From Bacteroidaceae bacterium (GTDB lineage: Bacteria > Bacteroidota > Bacteroidia > Bacteroidales > Bacteroidaceae), in the NCBI GenBank assembly GCA_017427065.1, contig JAFRTL010000002.1:1-64000 (forward strand): a stretch of 64,000 nucleotides of DNA. The letters are read 5' to 3'. This document shows positions 33,362 to 42,758 of the stretch, in pieces. The notes beneath the pieces were generated by a model. It was given only the letters and a program-made list of their open reading frames with translations. It made no database searches and was not told the DNA's origin. Within the stretch, counting starts at the first letter, position 1. Each line of letters opens with the position of its first letter. The translations under genes were made by a program, and so were the position numbers.

Positions 33362-33397
33362 AGGAGAGCAGGGTATCGTCTGATGCCCTGCTCTCCT
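33362..33397. terminator. Strong hairpin between convergent HD hydrolase and YqeY genes
   Basis: AGGAGAGCAGGG (33362-33373) pairs perfectly with CCCTGCTCTCCT (33386-33397), loop 12 bases. No U run follows on either strand, so it may stop transcription or simply protect mRNA 3' ends. Confidence 0.55.
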
Positions 33398-33419
33398 TGA
33401 TATAATAGATGTGCAGTGT

Positions 33420-33869
33420 TTACGCTAAGAGTTTCTTCACCATCTCATTGATGGCACGGCCTTCGGCCTTGCCAGCGAGCTGCTTGGTGGCAGTACCCAT
33501 CACCTTACCCATGTCTTTCATGCTGGTGGCGCCCACAGTCTCGATGATCTGCTTGATGGCTGCTTCCAGTTCTTCACCACTGAGCATCTTAGGTAGGTAA
33601 CGCTCGATGACAGCTACCTGTGCCAATTCCTCATCGGCCAGGTCTTGACGGTTCTGACCTACGTAGATCTGAGCAGCGTCCTTGCCTTGCTTCACCAGCT
33701 TCTGCATCAGCTTGAGGGCATCCTCATCGGTCAGGGTATCATTGGCTCCTGGGGCAGTCTTGGCCTCCAGAAATACTTTCTTCACATTGCGCAGGGTCTC
33801 CAGCGCTACTTTATCACGGGCCTTCATGGCGACCTTGATATCTTCACTGATTTGTTCGAATAATGCCAT
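33420..33869 (-). CDS. GatB/YqeY domain protein
   Basis: A 149-residue YqeY-type protein, related to the tail domain of GatB that contacts tRNA, though its own role is unclear. Seen: MALFEQISEDIKVAMKARDKVALETLRNVKK, IEVIERYLPKMLSGEEL-type segment and the final TSMKDMGKVMGTATKQLAGKAEG with RAINEMVKKLL. It lies 22 bases downstream of ftsZ, so it is the last gene of the division operon. Confidence 0.94.
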   Translation of the reverse strand: MALFEQISEDIKVAMKARDKVALETLRNVKKVFLEAKTAPGANDTLTDEDALKLMQKLVKQGKDAAQIYVGQNRQDLADEELAQVAVIERYLPKMLSGEELEAAIKQIIETVGATSMKDMGKVMGTATKQLAGKAEGRAINEMVKKLLA

Positions 33870-33891
33870 ATCTTTGAATTTTTAGTTTCCA

Positions 33892-35259
33892 TTAAAAAGT
33901 GATTACATTGGCACTGCCAGCCTCACCATCGAGCGTGGTGTCCACTTGCTGCTTGAGGTGTGTAGAATCTTCCTTAGCCTTCTGCTTAATGTTCTCCAGG
34001 GCCATCTTGGTACGCGTAAAGGTAGGAGAACCTTCGATCATGTCGATGAGGGCATCGTTGTCCAGGTCTTCTGGTGAGAAGAGATAAATGTAATTGTGCT
34101 TATACTTGTTCTTCTCTGTATTGGTACGCCCATAGATACGACTGATAAGTTCCACGTTCTTGGCTTCTTCTTCTTCATCGGCTTCCTTTTGTTCTTTGGT
34201 ACGTACATCGTGAAGCTTATCCATTCCTGGAATACTGGAGGATCCAAAGCCTGTGGCCAACACTGTGAATTTCACGTTCTTGCCCAGACTGTCGTCTTCG
34301 GCTTCTCCCCAGATTACCTCGATGTTAGGATCAAGGCTTTCCATGAAGTTGTCAATCTCATTGGTTTCTTCAATGAGCAGTGGGGCATCCTTGCTCCAGG
34401 AGATGTTGAATAGGATCTTCTTGGCGTTGGAGATATCGTTATTGTTGAGCAACGGTGATTTAAGTGCGTTCTCGATGGCAAACTTCAGACGCTTGTCTCC
34501 CTCGGCGATACCTGTGGACATGATGGCCACGCCACCATCTTTCAGAATCTTCTTCACATCACGGAAGTCCAGATTGATGTTACCTTCCATCGTGATGATT
34601 TCAGCGATGCTCTTCGTGGCGATAGACAGGATATCATCAGCCTTGGCGAACGCATCACGCATGGTGGTCATACCATCGGTGTAGATTTCGCGCAGACGCT
34701 CGTTGTTGATCACCAACAAAGCATCTACATTCTTCTGCATCTCTTCCACACCCTTCAATGCCTGGATGATCTTAGGATTGCGCTCGAAGAGGAACGGGAT
34801 GGTGACGATGCCTACTGTCAACATTCCCATCTCTTTGGCGATGCGTGCTACGATAGGGGCAGCTCCTGTACCAGTTCCACCTCCCATACCAGCGGTGATG
34901 AAGACCATTTGTGTACCGTCAGAGAAGAGACGCTTGATTTCATCAATGCTTTCCTCTGCCGCTTCACGTGCCACCTTAGGGTCGTTGCCTGCACCCAGAC
35001 CGCCAGTGGTCTTGGGACCTAACTGTATTTTAATAGGAATTTCCGATTTCTTCAGTGCCTGAAGGTCGGTATTACAAAGCACGAAGGTCACATCATGAAT
35101 GCCTTCTTTGAACATGTGCTTCACGGCATTACCACCGCCACCACCAACACCTATCACCTTGATGATCTTAGGTGATTCGGTAGGAAGGTCGAAGGGAACG
35201 ATCTCATCGCCCATAAATCCCATAGGATTCTCTAATTCGTTGATATTCAATTCTTCCAT
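33892..35259 (-). CDS. ftsZ: Cell division protein FtsZ
   Basis: Tubulin-like GTPase that forms the Z ring. The 455-residue protein has IKVIGVGGGGGNAVKHM, the tubulin signature GMGGGTGTGAAPIVARIAKEMG, NNERLREIYTDGMTTMRDAF and DFRDVKKILKDGGVAIMSTGIAEGDKR. The C-terminal third is a longer, acidic linker than in E. coli (TKEQKEADEEEEAKN region), ending GSANVITF. It starts 9 bases after ftsA. Confidence 0.98.
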   Translation of the reverse strand: MEELNINELENPMGFMGDEIVPFDLPTESPKIIKVIGVGGGGGNAVKHMFKEGIHDVTFVLCNTDLQALKKSEIPIKIQLGPKTTGGLGAGNDPKVAREAAEESIDEIKRLFSDGTQMVFITAGMGGGTGTGAAPIVARIAKEMGMLTVGIVTIPFLFERNPKIIQALKGVEEMQKNVDALLVINNERLREIYTDGMTTMRDAFAKADDILSIATKSIAEIITMEGNINLDFRDVKKILKDGGVAIMSTGIAEGDKRLKFAIENALKSPLLNNNDISNAKKILFNISWSKDAPLLIEETNEIDNFMESLDPNIEVIWGEAEDDSLGKNVKFTVLATGFGSSSIPGMDKLHDVRTKEQKEADEEEEAKNVELISRIYGRTNTEKNKYKHNYIYLFSPEDLDNDALIDMIEGSPTFTRTKMALENIKQKAKEDSTHLKQQVDTTLDGEAGSANVITF

Positions 35260-35268
35260 ATCTCGTTA

Positions 35269-36693
35269 TTATTTAGTGGTGTCATCTGTCATATTATCTT
35301 CTGCGAAGAGTTCGTTGGAAAGCTTTCCAAATGTCTCGCTGAACCAATTGCGCTTCGGTTTCTTGTTGGCTGTCTCTTCTTTCTGCCTACGCTTTTCTTC
35401 TTCTTTCCGCTTGCGCAGTTCTTCGGCTTCTTTCTTAGCTATTTCCCTGCGTGCCTCTTCCTCCTGACGTTTCAACTCTTCATCGTTGGCAAACATGTCT
35501 GCAGTTTCAGGATGTTCTACCACTACCTTAGGTTCTGGTCGTGGCTCTGGTTTACGACAATTCTCATTACCCATGCAAAGCAGGCCTATCAGTGCATTGG
35601 TGTTACCATCCTTGTTGATGGAGGCAGTGGTACCTTCCAAACGTTGTTGGGCTGAGAGGGCCTTGCGGATCTTCTCGATGTGGCTGACTTTCTTGAAAGC
35701 ATCTTCTAGGCCTGGAAGCTTGCAGGCGCCACCCGTGAAGACTACGCCTTGAAGCAACTTATCCTCGTAACCTGAGAGCTGGATCTGATTCCACACATTG
35801 GCAATGATCTCTTCAACGCGTGATTCGATGATGTCGCACACTTGGGAAGCAGGGACTGCACGACCGTCCATCAGCGTGATGGTTTTTTCTTCTGCCTCGA
35901 CATCTTCGGGAATGAAGTTCGCATAGTCTAGCTTGAGTTTTTCAGCTTCTTCTTCCTCCATCTGCAGTGTGGCAAGATCCTTGGTGATAGCATTTCCTCC
36001 AAGAGGAATGACAGCCAGATAGCGCATCAAGTTATTCTTGAAGACTGTGACGGTGGTGGTTTCGGCACCAAAATCTACCAAAGCACATCCTGCGCGGAGT
36101 TCATCTACTGTGAGCACACTGTGAGAAAGGGCTCGAGGGATGATAAACATATCAGCCGTTTCTATGTGAGCTTCTTCAAAACTCTGTTCCAGATTCTTGC
36201 GCATGGTAGCACGTGCCACTACATTGAGGAAGCGGGCAGTGAGATGCTGTCCTGTCACACCAACTGGCTCTGTCACCAGTTTACCGTCGATGTTGTATTC
36301 CTGTGGCTCAAAATCCAAGATACACATGTCTGCGATGGGATAATCACGGTTCTCATCGCAGATTTGGTCAATCAGAGTTTGTGAGATCTTATCCTCACTT
36401 GTCACTTCGCGGTTGATTTCGTTCTTCACCGTTCGCATGGATTGCCCGCCAATGCCTACATATACTTTGGCAATGGAACTTCCCAGCTGTACTTCCAGTT
36501 GTCTGATGACAGAGCTTAGGGCAGCTTTGGCCTTGTCGATATTGAATATTTGGCCTTTGCGAATGAAAAGGCGGGCATCTTCATAGGCGTATGCCATGAC
36601 GTTGATGCTGCCATCTACATTCTTCTGTCCTGCCATGCCAGAGATCCTTGAAGAGCTCAGTTCAATGGCGGCTATAAAATCTGTTGTTGCCAT
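35269..36693 (-). CDS. ftsA: Cell division protein FtsA
   Basis: Actin-like ATPase that anchors FtsZ at the membrane. At 474 residues it is longer than E. coli FtsA because of a charged C-terminal tail (KRQEEEARREIAKKEAEELR). Motifs: FIAAIELSSSRISGMAG at the N-terminus, KVYVGIGGQSMRTVKNEINREV, CALVDFGAETTTVTVF, VFTGGACKLPGLEDAF. The tail ends in a helix (RNWFSETFGKLSNELF) that is a plausible membrane-targeting segment. It is followed by ftsZ. Confidence 0.97.
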   Translation of the reverse strand: MATTDFIAAIELSSSRISGMAGQKNVDGSINVMAYAYEDARLFIRKGQIFNIDKAKAALSSVIRQLEVQLGSSIAKVYVGIGGQSMRTVKNEINREVTSEDKISQTLIDQICDENRDYPIADMCILDFEPQEYNIDGKLVTEPVGVTGQHLTARFLNVVARATMRKNLEQSFEEAHIETADMFIIPRALSHSVLTVDELRAGCALVDFGAETTTVTVFKNNLMRYLAVIPLGGNAITKDLATLQMEEEEAEKLKLDYANFIPEDVEAEEKTITLMDGRAVPASQVCDIIESRVEEIIANVWNQIQLSGYEDKLLQGVVFTGGACKLPGLEDAFKKVSHIEKIRKALSAQQRLEGTTASINKDGNTNALIGLLCMGNENCRKPEPRPEPKVVVEHPETADMFANDEELKRQEEEARREIAKKEAEELRKRKEEEKRRQKEETANKKPKRNWFSETFGKLSNELFAEDNMTDDTTK

Positions 36694-36724
36694 ATAGAGT
36701 TATTATAATTCAAATTTCATCTTT

Positions 36725-37462
36725 TCATTTCTTCGTGCAGACAATTTGGTTGCTGAACTCAATATTGATCATCGAGTACTTGTTCCATCCAACTTGATTG
36801 AGTACTTTCTGATAGAAGATCTTGAGCCTTTCCAGTTTCTGCTCATAATTGGTAAGTTTACCCATATATACCAGATGGTCGCCAACGCGTGGTACGAATT
36901 CCAGATTGTTTCCTGAGAGCACGTTGATTTGTTCTATCTGACTGTTCCAAAATTTGTCGTTCTGAAGGAAGATGCCAAACTTGTACAGTTCCTTGCTGGC
37001 ATATTCCTTACTTACTCTTCCTGTCACAACGGCCAGATGGGCAATATTGTGCCTTGCAGGAATGATGCTTCCTTCACCATCCAGGTAATAGTCATCACCA
37101 GCTGCCGTCATCACTCTTAAGACTGGAATGCGCTGTTTGATGTCAATAGCAATCTTATTACTTGGGGTCTTGTAGCAGTCGATTCGTTTAATGGCTGGAT
37201 GACTGGCCAGCACTTCTTCCATCTTGTTGGTATTGATGGAGTCAATGTCTTTTCCTACAGGATTCTGCTTATGTGAACTCAAGAGGCTGAGAATTTCTTT
37301 CTTCGTGATAAAGCCTGCTTCAGTGGAGTCGATAGAAACCAACTCGATGTCCTCGCATAGGCGTCCATGCGGCTTCTTGCTGAAAGCCGTGATTGCCAGG
37401 ACGAGATAAGCGATGACTGCCAGCAACAGGATGCTTAGAAAGATTCTCTTCAGTATTGACAT
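36725..37462 (-). CDS. ftsQ: Cell division protein FtsQ
   Basis: A 245-residue bitopic division protein. One N-terminal membrane segment (IFLSILLLAVIAYLVLAITAF) precedes a POTRA-like region (GFITKKEILSLLSSHKQNPVG, EVLASHPAIKRIDCYKTPSN) and the FtsQ beta domain (DYYLDGEGSIIPAR; GDHLVYMGKLTNYEQKLERL). It links the early and late division proteins. Upstream, two CTAGTTAG motifs lie in the 61 bases separating it from murC. Confidence 0.93.
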   Translation of the reverse strand: MSILKRIFLSILLLAVIAYLVLAITAFSKKPHGRLCEDIELVSIDSTEAGFITKKEILSLLSSHKQNPVGKDIDSINTNKMEEVLASHPAIKRIDCYKTPSNKIAIDIKQRIPVLRVMTAAGDDYYLDGEGSIIPARHNIAHLAVVTGRVSKEYASKELYKFGIFLQNDKFWNSQIEQINVLSGNNLEFVPRVGDHLVYMGKLTNYEQKLERLKIFYQKVLNQVGWNKYSMINIEFSNQIVCTKK

Positions 37463-37483
37463 ATAGTTACCTAATTTATTTAT

Positions 37484-37535
37484 CTAGTTAGCAAAATATT
37501 TTTTCCTAGTAAGAAATGTAAAACTAGCTAGTTAG
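37484..37535. repeat. CTAGTTAG motifs between murC and ftsQ
   Basis: CTAGTTAG (reverse complement of CTAACTAG) occurs at 37484-37491 and 37528-37535, with TTTTCCTAGTAAG between them at 37501-37513. The second copy overlaps the murC stop. The same motif recurs before glsA (49712) and the acyl-CoA ligase gene (58340-58389). Confidence 0.7.
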
Positions 37536-38906
37536 TACTTTAATTATATCAGGGATATAGTTGTCCATATCACCAGCACCGAGAACGATAATCACTTCCC
37601 GCTTTTTTGCCGCTAATAACTTTAACACTTCTTCTTTTTGACAAAGCGTCTTTTCGACACCTGGACGTAGATTATCGTAAATCAGTTGACTAGTCACTCC
37701 AGGAATAGGTTGCTCTCGAGCAGGGTAGATATTGGTCAGTATCACTTCATCGAGCAGAGACAGACTCTTGGCGAAATCACGGTAAAAGTCGCGTGTACGC
37801 GTGTAGAGATGCGGTTGGAAAATAGCTGTAATCTTCTTGTCTTGATAGAGCTCGCGGATAGAGCGCACGCTTTGCTCAATCTCTGCTGGATGGTGGGCAT
37901 AGTCGCTGATCAGTACCACTTCCTTGGTCTTCAAGCGGAAGTCGAATCGACGATCCACACCGCTGAAACTCTTCATTGCCGTACGAATCTCTTCTGCAGT
38001 GGCTCCATTCAGATGGGCTAGTGCCATAGCTGCAATGCCGTTTTCAATGTTGATGCTCACAGGAACACCCAATTCTATGTCATTGATGCGAGCATCGGGC
38101 GCGATGAAGTCGAACACGATCTCTCCGTTGCCAATGCGGACATTCTCTGCATGGAAATCACCTTCATTTCTGCTATAGGTATATATACGCACACCAGGCT
38201 TCACGTTAGGTTGCAATTCCAAGCCTGTATGGATAATCAAGGCACCACCTTCTTGAATAAGTGAGGTATAGTGGCGGAAACTCTCCAAATAGGCTTCCTT
38301 GGTGCCATAAATATCTAGATGGTCTGGATCAGTAGCTGTGACGACAGTCATGTAAGGACGCAACCAATGGAACGAACGGTCGAATTCATCGGCTTCGACA
38401 ACAGTAAACGGACTATCGTTTGAAAGCAGTAAGTTCGTTTCGTAGTTTTTGGAGATACCTCCTAAGAAAGCCGTGCATCCCAAAGCGGATTGGTGAAGGA
38501 TATGCGCAGCCATCGTACTGGTGGTAGTCTTTCCATGTGTACCTGCCACAGCGAGGCACTTGGTACCTGAGGTAACCGTACCCAATACCTGTGCACGCTT
38601 CTGGATTTCGAAACCTTCGTTTCTGAAATAAGTGAGTTCTTGATGTGTTTCAGGAATGGCGGCAGAGTAAACCACCAATGTAGTCTTAGGATCACGACAG
38701 TAGTCGGGTATAAGCGCGACATTTTCTTCGTAGTGAATGTCCACCCCTTCCTCGATAAGGCGGGCAGTAAGCTCACTTGGCGTACGGTCATATCCTGCCA
38801 CAGCTTTCTGCTTTGAAAGGAAGAAGCGTATCAAGGCACTTACACCAATGCCTCCAGCGCCTATAAAATAAACTGACTTTATCTCGTCTAATTTCATGAA
38901 TGTCAT
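37524..38906 (-). CDS. murC: UDP-N-acetylmuramate--L-alanine ligase
   Basis: Adds L-alanine to UDP-MurNAc, the first amino acid of the peptidoglycan stem. The 460-residue Mur ligase shows YFIGAGGIGVSALIRFF (UDP-sugar binding), the ATP loop AGTHGKTTTSTM, EADEFDRSFHWL and VISDYAHHPAEIE. Its ATG overlaps the murG stop (ATGA), giving tight coupling; a second ATG lies nine bases further in. Confidence 0.97.
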   Translation of the reverse strand: MTFMKLDEIKSVYFIGAGGIGVSALIRFFLSKQKAVAGYDRTPSELTARLIEEGVDIHYEENVALIPDYCRDPKTTLVVYSAAIPETHQELTYFRNEGFEIQKRAQVLGTVTSGTKCLAVAGTHGKTTTSTMAAHILHQSALGCTAFLGGISKNYETNLLLSNDSPFTVVEADEFDRSFHWLRPYMTVVTATDPDHLDIYGTKEAYLESFRHYTSLIQEGGALIIHTGLELQPNVKPGVRIYTYSRNEGDFHAENVRIGNGEIVFDFIAPDARINDIELGVPVSINIENGIAAMALAHLNGATAEEIRTAMKSFSGVDRRFDFRLKTKEVVLISDYAHHPAEIEQSVRSIRELYQDKKITAIFQPHLYTRTRDFYRDFAKSLSLLDEVILTNIYPAREQPIPGVTSQLIYDNLRPGVEKTLCQKEEVLKLLAAKKREVIIVLGAGDMDNYIPDIIKVLTS

Positions 38907-40039
38907 TCTTTAATAAGTTTCAGCACTTCTTTTGCAATGATATTGGCAGAATCGGGCAATGCTAAGGTTGCAATATTCTCGCTGAGACTCTTGAGTTTCT
39001 TGTCATCACGTACCGTATCCAAAGCCACAGGCATCAAGTTGTGGACAGCTTCAGAGTCTTTCACGTAAAGCGCTGCATCCTTGCTTACGAGCGCCAAGGC
39101 ATTCTTGGTTTGGTGGTCTTCGGCCACATTGGGAGATGGTACCAAGATAACCGGTTTTTGCAACAGACAGAATTCTGAAATGGAGCCTGCTCCTGCTCTT
39201 GAAATTACTAGGTCTGCAGCTGAATAGGCATCATCCATGTTCTTGATGAACTCCGTAATGAAGAGGTTTGGAATGCTGGCTACATGGTGGTTTGTCACTT
39301 CGTCGCCTGTCTTCTCCTTAATAAACTGCTTTACCTCTTCGATATAAATCTTGCCTGTCTGCCAGATGAACTGGATATCTTTGTTTTCCTTGACCATATC
39401 GATGGCAGCCTTCATGGTGTCATTGATGGTACGGGCACCTAGACTTCCTCCCACGATTAAAATAATTTTCTTGGTCTTGTCGAATCCAAAATTCTGAACA
39501 GCCTCGTCATGATTGGATTGATGAGTCAGTAAGTTCTGGCGTACAGGATTACCTGTCAGTATGATACGATCAGCTGGGAAGAAATTGTCCATTCCTTCAT
39601 AAGCCACACAAATCTTATCAGCACTCTTGGCCAAAAGTTTATTGGTGACACCAGCAAAGGAATTTTGCTCTTGAATCAGGATAGGAATACCCATCTTGCT
39701 GGCAGCCTTTAACGTTGGACCACTGGCAAAACCTCCTACACCCACTGCCACTTGTGGTTTGAAATCCTTGAGGATCTTGCGAGTCATCCACAGACTTTTT
39801 GCCAACTTATACAGTACGGGGATGTTCTTCAGGAGATTCTTCCTGTCGAATCCTGCTACAGGAAGACCTATAATCTTGTATCCTGCATCGGGAACACGCT
39901 GCATCTCCATTCTTCCTTCTGCACCTACAAAGAGAATCTCTGCCTCTGGGCACAGCTCCTTAATGGCATTTGCAATGGAAATAGCGGGGAAGATGTGTCC
40001 TCCTGTTCCGCCTCCGCTGATAATAATTCGTGGTTTCAT
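38903..40039 (-). CDS. murG: UDP-GlcNAc--lipid I N-acetylglucosaminyltransferase
   Basis: GT28 enzyme that converts lipid I to lipid II on the inner membrane face. The 378-residue protein has IISGGGTGGHIFPAISIANAI, VAVGVGGFASGPTLKAA, PILIQEQNSFAGVTN, LIVGGSLGARTIND and the donor-site region ISRAGAGSISEFCLLQKPVILVPSP. Coupled to murC downstream by ATGA and 18 bases from ftsW upstream. Confidence 0.97.
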   Translation of the reverse strand: MKPRIIISGGGTGGHIFPAISIANAIKELCPEAEILFVGAEGRMEMQRVPDAGYKIIGLPVAGFDRKNLLKNIPVLYKLAKSLWMTRKILKDFKPQVAVGVGGFASGPTLKAASKMGIPILIQEQNSFAGVTNKLLAKSADKICVAYEGMDNFFPADRIILTGNPVRQNLLTHQSNHDEAVQNFGFDKTKKIILIVGGSLGARTINDTMKAAIDMVKENKDIQFIWQTGKIYIEEVKQFIKEKTGDEVTNHHVASIPNLFITEFIKNMDDAYSAADLVISRAGAGSISEFCLLQKPVILVPSPNVAEDHQTKNALALVSKDAALYVKDSEAVHNLMPVALDTVRDDKKLKSLSENIATLALPDSANIIAKEVLKLIKE

Positions 40040-40057
40040 AAGCTATGTATTTTCAAT

Positions 40058-41362
40058 TTATTCTAATTCTGTATCGTTGTTCATTACCTCAGAGACTGGT
40101 TCTTCGTTAGTAGCCATGTCCGACTCGGAGGCATATTCATCTGCTCCAACGGTCACTGTAAGAGGGATGCTGGCATTGCGCAACCGTTCCTGCTCCAATT
40201 CTTCAGTATAGCGGCTCACACTTAGAATCATGCCTACGTAGGCACAATTGATGACTATGGATGTACCTCCCCTGCTGATAAGTGGTAAGGGCTGTCCAGT
40301 TACTGGTGCCAATCCAACTGCCACCATCATGTTGAACAAAGCCTGTATGACTAGCAATAAGGCGATGCCCAATACTAGGAAAGCAGGGAAAGTGCGATTG
40401 CATTTCTGGGCGATTCGTCCTGCGCGAACCAACAGACAGATATAAAGGAAGACGACCACAATGCCACCAACTAAGCCCAACTCTTCAATCACAATGGCAT
40501 AAATGAAGTCGGAATATGCCTGACTAAGGAAGTCGCGCTGCACGGAGTTTCCTGGGCCTTTCCCCACCACATTGCTGGTAGCGATGGCTATGCGTGCATG
40601 ACCTACTTGTCCGTTTTCATTGATATCAAACTTTGCGGCAGGTACCTTCTCACTGCTAAAGTCGCTTATACGTTCTTTCCATGTGCTGAAACGATGTCCT
40701 AATGGAATCTTGTTCAAGGTTGCATTGGGTGTCACTAACAGGAAGGTTACAAACAAGGCCATGAGCGACCCTAATATAGCACCTGTAAGTAGAAGTTTCT
40801 TTTTCTCTACCCTGCCTATAAACATCATGAGATAAACGGTACCAAAGAGTAAGGCTGCAGTGGACCAGTTTTCAGGGGCGATTAAAGCACATCCTACCAT
40901 GGTGATAATCATGATATACTTGAACGCATTGGGGTTGGCACCTTCTTCTGTCTGTTTTTTAGAAAGGATAAAGGCTGTGACGATGATGATGGCCATCTTG
41001 GCAAACTCGGAAGGCTGGAACTCAATACCAAAGAAACTGAACCAACGAGCTGCTCCATTGACACGGTCTCCACTGACCACACCCATGAACATCACCAGAA
41101 CCAATAAGACATATGAAATAGGCAATAAGAAGAACGGAATGGCTTGGAACCATTTGTATTGGACGTTGTGTACCAAAACCACGATTCCCACACCGAAAAG
41201 TAAATAAAGGCTATGACGAGTAATAGGTTGCCAATAATCGCCAGATCTGTAAGCCAGTGAACTGGTGGCACTGAATACCTCTACTACCGAAATCATACAA
41301 AGCATCAAGAAAATTATCCAGATGACCTTGTCGCCTTTGAATATGTTTTTTAATAAATCCAT
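40058..41362 (-). CDS. ftsW: SEDS-family peptidoglycan glycosyltransferase FtsW
   Basis: A 434-residue SEDS protein with about ten membrane segments that polymerises septal glycan with FtsI. Seen: GAARWFSFFGIEFQPSEFAKMAIII, the GHRFSTWKERISDF region, ARIAIATSNVVGKGPGNSVQRDFLSQAYSDFIYAIVIEELG, and GLAPVTGQPLPLISRGGTS, the family signature. A soluble acidic tail follows. Position between murD and murG is the standard dcw order and supports FtsW over RodA. Confidence 0.95.
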   Translation of the reverse strand: MDLLKNIFKGDKVIWIIFLMLCMISVVEVFSATSSLAYRSGDYWQPITRHSLYLLFGVGIVVLVHNVQYKWFQAIPFFLLPISYVLLVLVMFMGVVSGDRVNGAARWFSFFGIEFQPSEFAKMAIIIVTAFILSKKQTEEGANPNAFKYIMIITMVGCALIAPENWSTAALLFGTVYLMMFIGRVEKKKLLLTGAILGSLMALFVTFLLVTPNATLNKIPLGHRFSTWKERISDFSSEKVPAAKFDINENGQVGHARIAIATSNVVGKGPGNSVQRDFLSQAYSDFIYAIVIEELGLVGGIVVVFLYICLLVRAGRIAQKCNRTFPAFLVLGIALLLVIQALFNMMVAVGLAPVTGQPLPLISRGGTSIVINCAYVGMILSVSRYTEELEQERLRNASIPLTVTVGADEYASESDMATNEEPVSEVMNNDTELE

Positions 41363-41370
41363 CCTTTACG

Positions 41371-42714
41371 TTAAAGTTCTGTTGCATATTTTCTGAACTG
41401 ATCGCCTCGATCTTCCATGTTCTTGAAGAGATCGAAACTGGCGCAGCAAGGACTCAGAAGTACGGTTTCTCCTTTCTTCGCCAATCTGTAAGCTGCTTCC
41501 ACAGCATCCTTCATACCAGTGTTGATGTCTGCTACAGGTAGTCCCAGATGGTCGAATGCCTTGTGGAGTTTGCTGTTATCCACACCGAGGTAAATCAATG
41601 CGGAGCATTTTTCCTTAACTAAGTCTTTAATTTCCGTATAGTCGTTACCTTTGTCCTTACCACCTAGGATGAGTACTGTCTTGGTATTCATACTTTGCAA
41701 AGCATACCAGGTAGCATTGACATTGGTGGCCTTTGAGTCGTTGATGAAACGGATTCCGCGTACTGTTGCCACATATTCCAAACGGTGGGGAACACCTTGG
41801 AAGTCTGACAATGCCTTGCGGATGCATTCCTTTTTGATACCTGCAATATTTGCAGAGATACCTGCTGCCAACGAGTTGTAGAGGTTGTGCGTTCCACGCA
41901 GGGCCAACTCTTCTTGTTCCATGTTGAATTCGATAGGCTTTTCAATGATAACCTTGCCTTCGTCGGCATAGGCCACAGCACCATTTCCCTTAATGGCAGA
42001 GAAGGGGTAAAGCTGAGCTCTCAACCCGTATTTCTTCAGTTCGCGTTGGATAATAGGATCGTCATTCCAGAAGATGAATGCATCTTCTTCCGTCTGATTC
42101 TGTATGATGCGCATCTTGGAGTCCACATAGTTCTGCATACAGTTGTCGTAGCGGTCCAGATGGTCGGGTGTGATATTCATCAAGATGGCTATGTTGGCAC
42201 GGAAATCATACATGTTGTCCAATTGGAAAGAACTGAGCTCTATTACGTAGTAGTCATGTTCTTCCGTGGCAACTTGCAGGGCAAGGCTGCTGCCGATATT
42301 TCCTGCCAGTCCTACATTAAGACCTGCACTTTGGAAAATATGGTAAATCAGTGAGGTGGTCGTAGTCTTTCCATTAGAACCAGTGATGCAAACCATCGTG
42401 GCATTGGTATAGCGTCCAGCCAATTCTATCTCTGAGATAATAGGAATATGACGTTCTCTCAGTTTCACGATAAGTGGTGCATTGTCAGGAATACCAGGAC
42501 TCTTCACTACTTCATCAGCATTCAGGATTTTCTCTTCACTATGGTGCCCTTCTTCCCATTCAATGTCGTATTTATCCAATTGGGCTTTATACTTGTCCTT
42601 TATGCTTCCGGCATCCGACACAAAGGTATCGAAGCCCTTCAGCTTAGCAAGTACGGCAGCTCCTGCACCACTTTCGGCTGCTCCCAAAACCACTATTCTT
42701 TTCTGTCTTTCCAT
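41371..42714 (-). CDS. murD: UDP-N-acetylmuramoylalanine--D-glutamate ligase
   Basis: Adds D-glutamate to UDP-MurNAc-L-Ala. The 447-residue protein (from ATG 42714, MERQKRIVVLGAAESGAG) has CITGSNGKTTTTSLIYHI (ATP loop), VIELSSFQLDNMYDFRANIAILMNITPDHLDRYD, RFINDSKATNVNATWYAL and LSPCCASFDLFKNMEDRGDQF. An open frame reaches 42816 but runs into mraY and the CTCTAAA repeats, so the shorter start is chosen. Confidence 0.97.
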   Translation of the reverse strand: MERQKRIVVLGAAESGAGAAVLAKLKGFDTFVSDAGSIKDKYKAQLDKYDIEWEEGHHSEEKILNADEVVKSPGIPDNAPLIVKLRERHIPIISEIELAGRYTNATMVCITGSNGKTTTTSLIYHIFQSAGLNVGLAGNIGSSLALQVATEEHDYYVIELSSFQLDNMYDFRANIAILMNITPDHLDRYDNCMQNYVDSKMRIIQNQTEEDAFIFWNDDPIIQRELKKYGLRAQLYPFSAIKGNGAVAYADEGKVIIEKPIEFNMEQEELALRGTHNLYNSLAAGISANIAGIKKECIRKALSDFQGVPHRLEYVATVRGIRFINDSKATNVNATWYALQSMNTKTVLILGGKDKGNDYTEIKDLVKEKCSALIYLGVDNSKLHKAFDHLGLPVADINTGMKDAVEAAYRLAKKGETVLLSPCCASFDLFKNMEDRGDQFRKYATEL

Positions 42715-42723
42715 AATTCTTTT

Positions 42724-42757
42724 AACTCTAAACCCTAAACTCTTAACTCTAAAACTC
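42724..42757. repeat. CTCTAAA/CCCTAAA micro-repeats between mraY and murD
   Basis: A short run of imperfect heptamers (AACTCTAAACCCTAAACTC, then a further TTAACTCTAAAACTC) fills the 44-base gap. A similar run is at 48035-48062 between ftsL and rsmH. In the mRNA it is a purine/U-rich, unstructured spacer just before each start codon. Confidence 0.7.
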
Positions 42758-42758
42758 T